The notes beneath the pieces were generated by a model. The model searched no databases. It had not been told where the DNA came from and saw nothing but the letters and a program-made list of their open reading frames with translations. A DNA stretch of 64,000 nt from Neodontobutis hainanensis (Eukaryota; Chordata; Actinopteri; Gobiiformes; Odontobutidae), in the NCBI GenBank assembly GCA_024349245.1, contig JALDNG010000016.1, positions 3,575,001 through 3,639,000 on the forward strand. The letters run 5' to 3'. Below, piece by piece: positions 1 to 13,300 of the stretch (the first letter of the stretch is position 1; each line of letters starts with the position of its first letter). The position numbers and the translations under genes are program-made.

Positions 1-505
1 CTCTGAGATAATACCCTCCCTCTCGCCAACTGAATCATTTTTGAATATTTCCCAGTATTTGTGCTACGGTGTGTTGTACAAGATAAGTACATTTTTATAA
101 TTTGGACTGCAAGAATAATAAGTTTGTATGTTCAGTATATACAACCTATCCATTACTCTTAAATTTTGTTTATAATTGAGTAGTTCTTTAATATTTTGTT
201 CTATATGTGACTGTATGTGTCTCCAACTGAGTTTGTCATCTATTATTACTCCTAAAATGTTGGTTTCAGTTACCTTTTCAATGTCTGTAGTGTTAATTTA
301 AATTGTGTTTCTGTATACCAAGATTTCATGATAATTTGTTACTATCCAGCCATACTTTTATTTGATCCAATTCTTTGTTCACCACATTAATAAGAACATC
401 ATAATTGTCACTAGAACAAAATATATTTGTGTCATCTGCCAACAGTATGTATTTAAATAAAATTGGCGTATTTGGCATAAAACCTACATCAGACTTAATA
501 AGAAA
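1..505 (-). mobile_element. LINE reverse-transcriptase remnant
   Basis: Read on the minus strand, about 410-490 down to the left edge encodes a decayed reverse transcriptase. An LLADDTNIFCS stretch corresponds to the YxDD-type catalytic block of non-LTR retrotransposons. It is followed by WLDSNKLS and ILGVIIDDKLSWRHI, which are common in fish L2/Rex1-like LINEs. Stop codons interrupt it, so it is a dead fragment, and it continues past the window start. The clade call comes from remembered motifs only. Confidence 0.6.
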
Positions 506-1106
506 ACCAGTGGATGATTCACTGTGGGAAAGGAAGAAATCTGAAAGAAATTGTATTCAACAACTCGAGAAAATATAAATACAATATAGAGGGTATTATA
601 AGAATATTATTTGTACTTTATCCATCTGAAAACAGAGTTTGGCAGACAGTCAAAGAAGAATGTAGTATTTGGTATTATGATTCTGTGTTTGTCCTGCAAA
701 GCCTGATACCTCTGTTTTTACCGCACACAGAAGGGACTGACTGTGAGGATTAACTCTGCACATTTCATGGGTAAGACATTGAGCCTTCGATTACCTGCTT
801 GCTTCCCTTACACATTACACATTTGTAATGGTCTGCCTCAGAAGTCTCAAACGCTGCTGCTTGACCACTCATTACAGTTACCTGCTTTGTTTCATTTTAT
901 CCTTAAATCTGTCACTGCGTTTACATTGATAGTGTTATATTTACAGAGCTGTCTTCACAAATGCACAAACTAAGAGACAAAACTTCACTTGAACTTTTTA
1001 TCTTAACTACTTATTGAATAAAATAAGTATTTATTTTATTCAAATTAACTACTTTTGTAATAACACAAATGCAACATTTGAAAGAACAAATATGTTTCAA
1101 ATGTAC
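506..1106. other. Sequence with no recognised gene, 3' side of ryr2
   Basis: AT-rich sequence between the LINE remnant and the last visible ryr2 exon. I looked on the minus strand for the two expected final ryanodine-receptor exons, which encode the Cys-rich KCFICG zinc-binding segment and the QYEDQL-type C-terminus. I did not find them here, so this is probably part of the penultimate intron. Short open frames at 514-753 and 743-973 have no recognisable content. Confidence 0.5.
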
Positions 1107-4100
1107 CTCCATATCCGCTTTAACTTGCTCCTGTTGGTCACGAAGCTCGCCAAAGGCATCAATTATCAAACCTAAAAAAACAAGGTATGTAATTGTTGAT
1201 AATTGTGTTTTTGGTTGAAAGGTTGAAACAGTATTTCTGTGGAAAGTTGAGGTATTCAGTACATGAATATGTGCATTTGCTCAGGCTGAGCTGAGTGACT
1301 CACCCTGGATAATGGCAAGGAGAATAACAATAACAAAAAAGAAAAAGGTGATGTCAAAGATGATGCGTTCCATCTCAAACTCATCCCCAGCAGGGTCCTC
1401 GATCTCATCACCAATCCCCCCACCGGCTCGTACTCCCACATACATGTGGAACATGTAGCACTGAAATAGATACAATACAGCTCCTCAATGACATTTGTCT
1501 AGGTACTCAAACTTTTCCCAAGTATTGATTAGATTAGATATAAAGATTTAAATCTGATACTCAATGGTATACTAAAAGAAACTAGAGCTACTCTAAAATC
1601 TACTAGCAGGTGGGTTTTTATTAAAATGCATTTGCTCTCTGTGCCCAGGTTCTGAGAGTGACAGAGGGGTCAGATTGTAATAGAGCAGGCAGTGGGCTGC
1701 TGTGAGTAGTGTGAATAGTCAAACAAAGAGCTGTGCTGAAGGCTGAGGCTGCTTTCCATCAGCATGTCCATCATTTTATTGAAAACCTTCAGTGGGCTCG
1801 GCAATGCCAGAGAGGATCAGTGTCAAACCTCCACCGACCTTCTCAACCCGAGAGGGATTTGAAGTCAGGTGTGTGGCAGTGTTTGCGTAACAAAGACAAA
1901 CATCTAGTTAAAGCTGGATGGAGATAAAGGGATACAACGAGTACTTTGTGTGAGTGACACAATCCGCTTACATTTAGCATATCGTTGCACTTCATGTCCT
2001 GCCTGTCCTCTTCGTCACTCTTGTTGTAAAACTTCCTAAAGAAGTTGAAGGCCACAACAGTGTAGAGATACACCACAACTGCCAGCAGACCTACAGTCAA
2101 GACCAGCTGAACAAATGTATCATTACAAATCAGTGCACACAGAATTCACATTTTTGTTAGAAAAGCAACAATATGACCCTACTTTAAGAAGGCAAATATC
2201 ACATGGTCACACTGTAGAATACACCGACAGATACAGAAGTAAGAGTGAGGTGGGCAGACACACCTGCTTTCCGTTGTGTGTCACAGAGGAAAGGATGGTT
2301 CGAAGTGTCTTAAAGCCCATTGCAACGTCCAGAAGGTGAGACGCAAAAAAGAAGTTGTTGTAGTGACCCAGAACTGACATGGCCATGTACAAACCCAGGT
2401 ACAAAAAAGACTGTGGATACACACACACATGAGGAAAGGTAACATAGATTACCAGAGCAGATAGAGGCAAATGTGTATTTTAGACAAGACACAACCACAG
2501 GATATTAACACCTTCAGTTCTGCTCTTCTGCAACTGTATTTAACATGATCGGATCACCGGATCGGATCGTAGTAAAGTATTACATCTGTACATCTGTACA
2601 TCACACAAAGCTTACATATATATTACATAGAAATGTCACTTGAATACTGGTGAAACAATAGGGCATACGAAATGATAGAACTGAACAGAAATGAGAAGAC
2701 TTACACTGTCTGTGAGTATAACTCCAAGCTTCCAGATTTGATACTTGATGTCAACTGAGGTAAACCTGAAGATATAAAAATGACTCAATACATGAACTAA
2801 GACAAAATAAGTGTCCAAAGGCTAAAATCATATCACTGTGGCAACTGTGTATTTTCCAAAGGATTCTGTGTTTTGTAGCTAAGACCCAGAATGTCCTGTA
2901 CTGCCTCAAGCACAATATAATGTTCTGGGTGGCTGCTTTTCCTGGTTAACACTGTTGGTAACATAACAACAAAAGCAGCCTGCTTTTATAGCAAAATGGT
3001 GATAAATATATTTTAGCAACATTTATTCATAAATACTATTAACAATTCAAACATATGTTAAGTGCATTCATTTATAGCAGGGCAACTTACAGAGCCGCCA
3101 AGGCAGTGGCTCTCTTAGGCTTCTTCTTTTCTTCTCTCAGGGAGCTGAAGTCTAAAGAAGCCCGGTCAAGACCAAGAAGTTCACTGATCTTCTCACAACC
3201 ATATAACAACCCATATTTTTCTACCACCTAACATGGGACAACAAAAATAGACACAGTAGACAACATACTATAATTATCATAAATTAGATATATCACTAGA
3301 ATATTTATTTCTTTATTAACTTGCATTTAATCAAAATGCCAAAGCTATACTAAAAGTGGCTGTTGCTGAAATACTACTAACAGGAGTCATGTTAAAATTC
3401 AAAACTAATGAAGTGGCAAGTATTGGTCAAGTGATAATGAAACAGAATTATACCCAGTAATGGCTGATTGCCCCTTGACCTTAGGAACTATATCAAAACA
3501 AGTTTTATTTGAGCTGTTCTGCTGGCATTTGGACAAGCCTACCTTCCTTTTCACAAATTTATCCCAGTAGTTACTTGGAAATGATCTAAAAAGACAAAAA
3601 AAAGTTACTAATATGCAAAAGACATTGATTATGTGTATGTGCCTATGAACATACGGTGTATTAATGACCAGACGGTCCCACTGTCCTTTGATGTCCTCGT
3701 CAGGGGGCTGCACTGTCACATACAGCCCATCGAACTCCAGTCTTCGAGCCACTTCCTTCTCACGCTTGAAGATCACCAGGGGCACCTGGTATTTAAATAT
3801 TTCATTGCACACATTTCACTCGTCCAAAACGTGCGCTCAATTTTAAAAGGTTTTCTATTTCCTAATTGAAAGCCTTTTTCAGTTTTGCTGCATATTCTGA
3901 ACTCATTAGAATACCTTAAGGCAGTAGTAACCAATAATACAACAGAAGGAGATAAATGTGTGTGCCACGGCCAGGAAATGAAGCGACGGCTCCATGTATC
4001 CACTGCTTTCCTCGAGCACAAAATAAACAAAACCCTCGTTGCCCTCGTCAGTGGTAGAGTCCAGTCCCTTGTTTTTAAAAGCTGTTAATGCTTTGTTGTT

Positions 4101-4306
4101 CTCATGTGATTTTGGCAGGGGTGTTACCTGCAACATTCAGGAAGCCAGATTGAGCTCCCGAATAACTGTGATAATATAACAATTTGCAAATTTGTTTTAC
4201 ATTTACAATCAGACCTTACCTTATAGAAGAGAAGGATGAAGTTGATTGCAAAAGTAACAAACAGAGCACAAAGGCGAATATTGTAAAAGTTTCTTGCAAA
4301 GTAATT
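1107..4306 (-). CDS. ryr2: ryr2 block 7: transmembrane pore module S1-S6 (10 exons)
   Basis: Exons, 5' to 3': 4220-4306 (S1, FAINFILLFYK), 3915-4127 (EESSGYMEPSL, S2), 3655-3785 (VPLVIFKREKEVARRLEFDG), 3543-3585 (SFPSNYWDKFVKRK), 3091-3227, 2705-2765, 2264-2410 (S3/S4, SVLGHYNNFFFASHLLD), 1972-2106 (S5, GLLAVVVYLYTVVAFNFF), 1304-1460 (pore helix, filter, S6), 1107-1171 (LIIDAFGELRDQQEQVK). The selectivity-filter motif GGGIGD is intact at about 1407-1424. Just after it, at 1368-1370, a Glu codon replaces a Tyr that all three human ryanodine receptors have. The final zinc-binding C-terminal exons are beyond the left edge. Confidence 0.93.
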
Positions 4307-7300
4307 CTGCAAACACAGGAGAAAAAAATATATTTGCTGAATGTACATGTTTGTTCACCAAGTATCTGAAATTCCAAAGTATAATTTATTTAGGTGAAGA
4401 AAAGCAGATATTCGCTGTATATATTACCAGTACGCTCTTGTTATAAGAGCTTATTGTCTCCCACAAAGCAGAATGTAGCTTTGCTTCTTCCTCTGTCCTA
4501 TAGGAACAACTCTTGGCTTTTGAATTTGAAGTCTCTTCTTCAGCACTCTTCACTCTGTAAATATATAAGATAAAACAACGCATTCTACAACTTTTGTTTT
4601 TACCAATGTTACGTTTGCATGTCGACAACTTAAAAAACTTAGAATTACCTCTCAAATTCTGGTATTTTCTCCTTTTCTTTATCGGCATGTTCTTTAAACT
4701 GTTATGTATTGCAAACAGAAGAATAATATTAATACTTCCATATGTTCTACACACATTGAGTAAAAAAAAAAAATCTCAACGTGAATTACCTGATCAGGAA
4801 AATCAGTGGTGCCCATGCTTTGGGTGGATGCACATAATAGTTCACTAGCAGTAATGTCTGGTGTTGTAAGTCTGTACTGACCTCCCTCCTTTTTTACTTG
4901 CAAGCCAAATATGTCCGACATCACCTCCGTGGGCCTAGGAGAGGTCACTTGACCGATTTCCAACAGTTCTTTCTGAAGAGAGAAACTTGAGGAATAGTTC
5001 TCCCGTTTGTGTACACTATCTGACACCTCCATAACCTCATCAAGCGTGGGCTCCAAGAATCCATTAAGTAAATCAGAAACCTTCATCTTTTTTGCTTTCT
5101 CTATAAGTCCACCATTAACAAAGGCTACATAAAGCACATACAAAATGCTGCGAACTACAACACATAAGCACTGTATAAAGGCCAGACAAATATATTGTAA
5201 AAGAACTACAGCAGATATGAAGATGTCTCTAGGAGTCATCCTCATTAGCATCTTAAGGTTTTTGACAGACAATAAAGAGATCAGCAAATAGAGCCATTGA
5301 AATACAAAAAACATTTTGTCACTGCTTAGGGTTTCTTTGACACTTTTTTCAGGAATCCTCTCTCCAGTATCAGAGGAAGATATATTTGCTGCAAGCTGCA
5401 TTTCAAAGATGGTGTCCTCACAGAAATTGACAAACATCTCCATTTTCTCCTTATCTCCACTTTCATTGACCACATCAAAAATGAACTGTCTCTTGGACTC
5501 TTTGACCTGTGGCTTGTCCCACTGTGTGCGGCTGGATTCACTTATCTCAAAGTAGACACGCTCAATGCGCTTTCCACTGCCTATAATCTCAATGCGTCCT
5601 AAATATGGCTGGAAGTATGTCAAGACACATTCTGCTAGCTGCAGGAATGTACCAAGTCGTGAGTCATTAGGCATGTGTTCGGACAAATTGGTGAGGAGGA
5701 CAGACATGCTGAAGCCGATGTCTTTTGCGGGCTCGTGGAAGCGATCTACAAATATCTCGTAATCTAAGATTTCATTTTCATCTGTTTCAATGCAGGATAA
5801 AAGAAACTCAGTCTCGTTGTGGGAGAAACGGTTACAGGTTTCCATAGCTCTCTGAAAGTCCTTCCTGGAGATACAACCTTTACAATCAAGATCATATTCC
5901 CTGAAGCCAACAGAGGATGTAAGATCTTTAAGCTTGAGGAACATGTCGAAGAACCTGAGGATCGTCTCTACATTAGTTGATGATTCCACTAACATATCAA
6001 CCATTTGTTTTCCAGTTGTTCCATTGACAACATTTCCTGCAGGAAAACAATGCAGACAGAAAATAATAAAAACTGTCAGAAGGAACTATAAATTGTTCAC
6101 TAAAGGTTAAAGATCTTACCTTCAAGCATTGAAAGCAAAAATACAACCATGTCTTTTTGTAAGTCCATGAACTCCTTTAAAAGATCAATTTGCTTTGAAT
6201 CCTGTTTAAAAAAAACATACAATACTTACAAGCCTTTATACTAAAATATGTAAATCCTTCAGTTGCTATTAATATTTTTTACTTGCTGGTAAATAAACAA
6301 TACCATATTTTTACTGAAAATATTACCAGTCGAGCACCTCTACCTGTGATAGCTTCATTTGCATGTGTGCAAAAACATGAAGAAATCCCACAACAGCATC
6401 CCAGAGGCGACTATGTGCAAGACTCTGTTGGTTGCCAGTGCACGGGCCCTGAATTTAAAAAGAGACTTGTCTCATTTTTTTGTCATGAAAGAGCAACAAA
6501 ACAAATAAGTAAAATATTTTATATATTATAACGGACAGTTCTACAGAAACAGTACAGCAGTGTAAAATGACTAACCTGTATGTACTCGGTGAGGGTATTG
6601 AAGACTTGTTTGGCTACTTTAATTGCCCTGGAGAAGTTGTGCTGGCCTTGTACATCAATCACATCCTTTCCCGAGTAGTACCAGTAAAAGTCACTGATTG
6701 ACTCCTTTAGTACAATGTAGACCATGTCAATATTACTGAATATTTCAGTTTTCATGTTTACATGATTATTTAGAATTCACTTTAAAAGGAAGAGCATTTC
6801 AGATGAAATCCTAAACATTAAGATTACCTGTACTCTCAGCAAATAATCCACAGTGGATATGATAATGTTAACAGTCATGTTGTTTCCTGTTTGTGTTCTT
6901 AAGTAATTCTGAAAATCTGAATGGAAAGTATGAGCAAATACATGAATTTCTAAATCTGTTACTTTTGAACTCTATAAAACTAATATAGACACTGAATTGT
7001 GCACTATATCTATTTATCAACCAAAAAACACCTGAGTTGTGTCCTTCACAAAGCAACTGGAGAAAACGAAAGAGGTCACAGGTCAGCTCATTGTCAGATA
7101 TTGCGGTCTCCACTGGAATAAGAGAAAAGAGATTCAAAGTAAGAAGAAAATAAAAAAAATGAACGATTTTCAGATAAAAACCAAAGAAATAATAATTCTT
7201 TAAAAATTTTAATAAAACAGATGTAACATGACAGCTGACAAATGCCACAGATAAGAGAAATTTTCAATATTTACTGTCTTCACATTTATGTCCTTCCCTT

Positions 7301-10300
7301 GTCTCAAATATAAGGACATGTTTGATTTCCATGTGAATACTGTACCTGAGTGCTCGTTCATGGCCATGCCTAATCCTTCTGCCTTGTTCTGCCTCTCAAA
7401 TGTGTTCAGATCCAGAACACTGGATAACAGAAAGCCACTTATTTAAATAGGCAAGACTGAAGCATTTGCTAAAAAAAACAAATTGATGTAATAGTTGTTA
7501 GAGCTTTCATTCATTCATTCATTTACTTACCTACATGAGCGCATGAGACCAGTCATGCTTTGGAAGAATCCGACATCTTGCTTCTCTTTCAAATAATCCA
7601 GCATTCTCTAATAAACAAACCCATAGAGAAAGCATTTTCAAATGCAAATCTAAATATACACAAGATTAATCCATCCATCCATCCATCTTCTACCGCTTAT
7701 CCGGGGCCGGGTCGCGGGGGCAGCAGTCTAAGCAGAGAAGCCCAGACTTCCCTCTCCCCAGACACTTCCTCCAGCTCTTCCGGGGGGATACCGAGGCGTT
7801 CCCAGGCCAGCCGAGAGACATAGTCCCTCCAGCGTGTCCTAGGTCTTCCCCGAGGTCTCCTCCCGGTGGGACATGCCCGGAACACCTCCCTAGGGAGGCG
7901 TCCGGGAGGCATCCGAAACAGATGCCCGAGCCACCTCAGCTGGCTCCTCTCGATGTGAAGGAGCAGCGGCTCTACTTTGAGCTCCTCCCGAGTGACGGAG
8001 CTCCTCACCCTATCTCTAAGGGAGCGCCCTGCCACTCTGCGGAGAAAGCTCATTTCGGCCGCCTGTATCCGGGATCTTGTTCTTTCGGTCATGACCCAAA
8101 GCTCATGACCATAGGTGAGAGTAGGAACGTAGATCGACTGGTAAATCGAGAGCTTTGCCTTACAGCTCAGCTCCTTCTTCACCACGACAGACCGGTACAT
8201 CGACCGCATTACTGCAGAAGCTGCACCGATCCGCCTGTCGATCTCACGCTCCTTCCTTCCCTCACTCGTGAACAAGACCCCGAGATACTTAAACTCCTCC
8301 ACTTGAGGCAGGAGCTCTCCACCAACCTGGATGGGGCAAGCCACCCTTTTCCGACTGAGAACCATGGTCTCAGACTTGGAGGTGCTGATCCTCATCCCAG
8401 CCGCTTCACACTCGGCTGCAAACCGCCCCAGTGAACATTGAAGGTCCTGGCTTGATGGAGCCAACAGGACAACATCATCTGCAAAAGCAGAGATGAAATC
8501 CTGTGGTCCCCAAACCAGACTCCTCCGGCCCCTGGCTGCGCCTAGAAATCCTGTCCATAAAGATAATGAACAGGACCGGTGACAAAGGGCAGCCCTGCCG
8601 GAGTCCAACATTCACCGGGAACAGGTCTGACTTACTGCCGGCAATGCGAACCAAGCTCCTGCTCCGGTCGCACAGGGACCGGATAGCCCTTAGCAGAGGG
8701 CCCCGGACCCCATACTCCCAGAGCACCCCACAGGGCACCACGAGGACACAGTCGAATGCCTTCTCCAGATCCACAAAACACATGTGGACTGGTTGGGCAA
8801 AACTCCCATAAACCCTCCAGCACCCTGGAGAGGGTATAGAGCTGGTCCAGTGTTCCACGACCGGGACGAAACCGCATTGTTCCTCCTGGATCTGAGGTTC
8901 GACTATCGGCCGCATTCTCCTCTCCAGTACCCTGGCATAGACTTTCCCGGGAGGCTGAGGAGTGTGTACCCTCTGTAGTTGGAACACACCCTCCGGTCCC
9001 CCTTCTTGAAAAGAGGGTCCACCACCCCGGTCTGCCAGTCCAGAGGTACTGTCCCAAACCACCACGCGATGTTGCATAGGCATGTCAACCAAGACATCCC
9101 CACAACATCCAAAGACTTGAGATACTACTATATCATCCACCCCCGTTCCTTGCCACCGAGAAGCTTCCCAACAACCTCAGTGACTTCGGCCCGGGTGATG
9201 GATGAGTCCAACTCTAAGCCCTTGGCCTCTGCTTCCTCAGTGGAAGACGTGTCGGTGGGGTTGAGGAGATCCTTGCAGTATTCCTTCCACCACCTAAAAA
9301 TGTCCCCAGTTAAAGTCAGCAGATTCCCACCTCCACTGTAAACAGTGTTGGCAGGGCACTGCTTCCCCTCCTGAGGCGCCGGACGGTTTGCCAGAATTTC
9401 TTCGAGGCCGACCGATAGTCTTTTCCATGGCCTCACGAACTCCTCCCAGACCCGAGTTTTGCCTCCACAACCACCCGTGCTGCAGCCCGCTTGGCCTGCC
9501 GGTACCTATCAGCTGCCTCAGGAGTCCCACAAGCCAACCAGGCTCGATAGGTCTCCTTCTTCAGCTTGACGGCATCCCTTACTTCCGGTGTCCACCACCG
9601 GGTTCGGGATTGCCGCCACGACAGGCACCGGAGACTTTGCGGCCACAGCTTCGAGTGGCTGCGTCGACAATGGAGGTGGAGAACATGGTCCACTCGGACT
9701 CAATGTCTCCAGTCTCCTCGGGATCTGGTCGAAGCTCTGTCGGAGGTGGGAGTTGAAGATCTCTCTGACAGGGGACTCGGCCAAGCGTTCCCAACAGACC
9801 CTCACAGTACGCTTTGGGTCTGCCAAGTCTGTCCCGCCTTCTCCCCGCCATCGGATCCAACTCACCACCAGGTGGTGATCAGTTGACAGCTCCGCCCCTC
9901 TCTTCACCCGAGTGTCCAAGACATACGGTCGGAGGTCAGATGAAACAACTACAAAGTCGATCATCGACCTCCGGCCTAGGGTGTCCTGGTGCCACGTGCA
10001 CTGATGGACACCCTTATGCTTGAACATGGTGTTCGTTATGGACAAAATGTTGCTAGCACAGAAGTCCAATAACAGAACACCACTCGGGTTCAGATCAGGG
10101 GGGCCGTTCCTCCCAATCACGCCCCTCCAGGTGTCACTGTCGCTACCCACGTGAGCATTGAAGTCCCCAGTAGAACGATGGAGTCCCCGGTTGGAGCACT
10201 TTCCAGCACCCCTCCCAGAGACTCCAAGAAGGCCGGGTACTCTACACTACCATTTGGCCCGTAAGCACAAACAACAGTGAGAGACCTATCCCCAACCCGA

Positions 10301-13300
10301 AGGCGCAGGGAAGCGACCCTCGCTCACCGGGTGAACTCCAACACATGGCGGCTGAGCCGGGGGGCAATGAGCAAACCCACACCGGCCTGCCGCCTCTCAC
10401 CGCAGGCAACTCCAGAATAGTGGAGAGTCCAGCCTCTCTCGAGGATTTGGGTTCCAGAGCCCAAGCTGTGCGTGGAGGTGAGCCCGACTATCTCTAGTCG
10501 GTATCTCTCAACCTCCCGCACAAGCTCAGGCTCCTTACCCGCCAGCGAGGTGACATTCCATGTCCCTAGAGCTAGATTCTGTGTCCAGGATTGGGTCGCC
10601 GAGGCTCCCGCCGACTGCCACCCAATCCACATTGCACCGGCCCCTTACGGTTCCTCCTGCAGGTGGTGGGCCCACGGAGGTCGGTCCCACGCCGCTCTTC
10701 GGGCTGAGCCCGGCCGGGCCCCGTGGGGAAGACCCGGCCACCAGGCGCTCGCATTTGAGCCCCAACCCCGGGCCTGGCTCCAGGGTGGGGCCCCGGTTGC
10801 GCCATACCGGGCGACGTAACGGTCCTTGTTTTTAAAACGTCCATAAAGGGTTTTGAACCGCTCTTGGTCTGGCCCGTCACCTAGGACCTGTTTGCCTTGG
10901 GAGACCCTACCAGGGGCATAAAGCCCCCGACAACATAGCTCCTAGGATCATCCGGGCACTCAAACCCCTCCACCACGATAAGGTGGCGGTTCAAGGAGGA
11001 GCACAAGATTAATGATTTACATTAATGAAATACTTAGCAAGTTAAATTTTCATTTAACACTGACATTTTGTGTTTTTAACATTTATAACTTAAAATACAT
11101 TTCAGTTCAATTAAGCATCTCCAAAGTCGTCACTTTCCAATTACACATGACCTCAAACCTTAAAGTTCTGAATCATGACTATGACCTGTTGTACAGCAGC
11201 ATTCCCTCCATTAAGAACTGCAATACCCAGCTTCAGTGTAAGGCCAATCATGGAGCCCGTGTGTCCTGATGAGATATACATAAAATGAGACTGAACTCAG
11301 CAATAAGCAAACATTTAAAAAAGTGAAATAAATGTTAGTACCAGAGTGATCAAAGTAGATAAATGAGTTGGTCAGCAGTTCCTCTTTCTTACCTTTACTT
11401 GCACTGATGGTTTGCAAGACCATCTCAGATGCTCCACGGTGAAGCAGCCTTGCCTGCTGATAAAGTAGTTTCTGCTTTTCCATTTCTTTTTCCTGAACCA
11501 CAAAGAGGTGCAATACTTGTTGTTACCTAGTTAGTTAGTTTAGTTTTTTAGCCACTATAAAACAATTTCAGCAAGAAGGTCCAAGGTTCGACTCCTGGGT
11601 GAGACAGGATCTTTCTGGGTGATGTTTGTATCCCCGTGCTCGGATGGGTTTTCTCTGGGTACTCCAGTTTTCCCCACCAACATCAAAAAACATCCTAAGG
11701 GCCCCCTGGTGTGGCTGCCGACTAGAAATTTCCCACAGGGATAATAAAGGGATAATAAAAAAATATAAAATAAAAGTAAAGCTCTTTTTCTTACCTCAAA
11801 ACTTTTCAGTGACTGCTCATCATCATCCTGCTCTCTGTGACAACTCTGGGTGTAAGTGTATCATGGAAAATGATTAAATCGTACAAGCTTGTTTTCCTGA
11901 AAATAGCTAGAAAGCCTAAACTTTGTAACATAAAATATCATCTGACATTTGATCAATTTATTATTAACTTTAAAATGTTTAGCAAGATAATGAAAAAAAA
12001 TCATTTTTTCCCCCAGTGGCATACAATGGCTTATAAGTTGTAACAGTACCTTGGCCAAGATATCAATATAGGATGTGTAGAGACTGTCATCTCTAAGCAA
12101 ACTAAAAAAAAGATGAAATAATGAAAAATAAAACTATAATGATATTTGCAATAACCAAAAGAACATACATTCAATTCCAATGTACATATATATATATCTT
12201 AATTTTTTCCAGAGCTGTATATATATATATATATACACACACAGTATATATATATATAGTATCTATATAAATTTAGTGTCCCCTTTAGTGCCCCTCTGGT
12301 CTCACTATGTCAAAAAAAAAATATATGTAACTAAGTCGTGGCCACGAGATACGCTAAGTCGTGGCCACGAGTTAAGCTAAGTCGTGGCCACGAGATACGC
12401 TAAGTCGTGGCCACGAGATACGCTAAGTCGTGGCCACGAGATAAGTAAATATGAATAAATATAAAAGGAAAATGCACAATGGAGCAGCTTTTCTCCCGAA
12501 AGCATGCACGCTAACTCTGCCACCCATAAGGCTCATACATACAGCCAAATAGAGGTACCGTGACCTAAGCCTACAACGCCCTCTGCTGACGTTTTATCGT
12601 AGGCTACACAGACATGCTTTTCCAAAATGTCAAACACTTCAATAATTAATAAACCAGTCTGCACACTACTATAGACTATCTTAAAATCATAAACAGAAAT
12701 ACTTTATTGATCTTTATTGATATTGATAACCTTTGTTATTTAAATGGACCCTGTACTATAGTGCAATGTAATACTTCACATTCTGTGCAATATTATCTGT
12801 TTTAATATTCAGTGTAATATAGTTTGCTGCAGTTCTGCTTCTATTTATTTACTAGTACTGTTCATCACAATCAATTCAATTCTGTTAATACAGTAATGTA
12901 AATCTTGTAGGCTGCATATCCATGGTCCTTTATAACTCTTATTTATATTTTATAGCATATATTTATACTTTTTACATGTATATAGGCTACTTGTTTATTT
13001 ACCAACTTATATTATTATTTATATTTCTTTAAATGTCTTGATGTGCACATCAACTGTGAGACAACAATTGTCCCCTGGGTTATCGATATCAATAAAGATC
13101 AATAAAGTATTTCTGATTATGATTTTAAGATAGTCTACAGTAGTGTGCAGACTGGTTTATTAATTATTGAAGTGTTTGACATTTTGGAAAAGCATGTCTG
13201 TGTAGCCTACGATAAAACGTCAGCAGAGGGCGTTCTAGGCTTAGGTCACGGTACCTCCATCTGGCTGTATGTATGAGCCTTATGGGTGGCAGAGTTAGCG

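Noticed and set aside
514..973. Two plus-strand open frames (79 and 76 codons) as a small gene
   Set aside because: No domain, splice or codon-bias support; AT-rich chance frames next to a LINE remnant.
7922..8434. Plus-strand 170-codon open frame
   Set aside because: Antisense shadow of the LINE reverse transcriptase; GC-rich retrotransposon DNA gives long open frames on both strands.
10472..10880. Several open frames of about 100 codons on both strands
   Set aside because: They overlap the GC-rich 5' leader of the LINE and have low-complexity Pro/Gly/Arg composition without domain motifs.
11795..11834. Shorter version of the ryr2 exon using an acceptor after gtcacag
   Set aside because: 40 nt breaks the frame. 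The acceptor at 11845 gives SCHREQDDDEQSLKSFE and keeps both junctions in phase.
12331..12445. Regular 23-bp repeats resembling a CRISPR array
   Set aside because: The units are direct tandem copies without unique spacers, lie in a transposon arm, and the genome is vertebrate.
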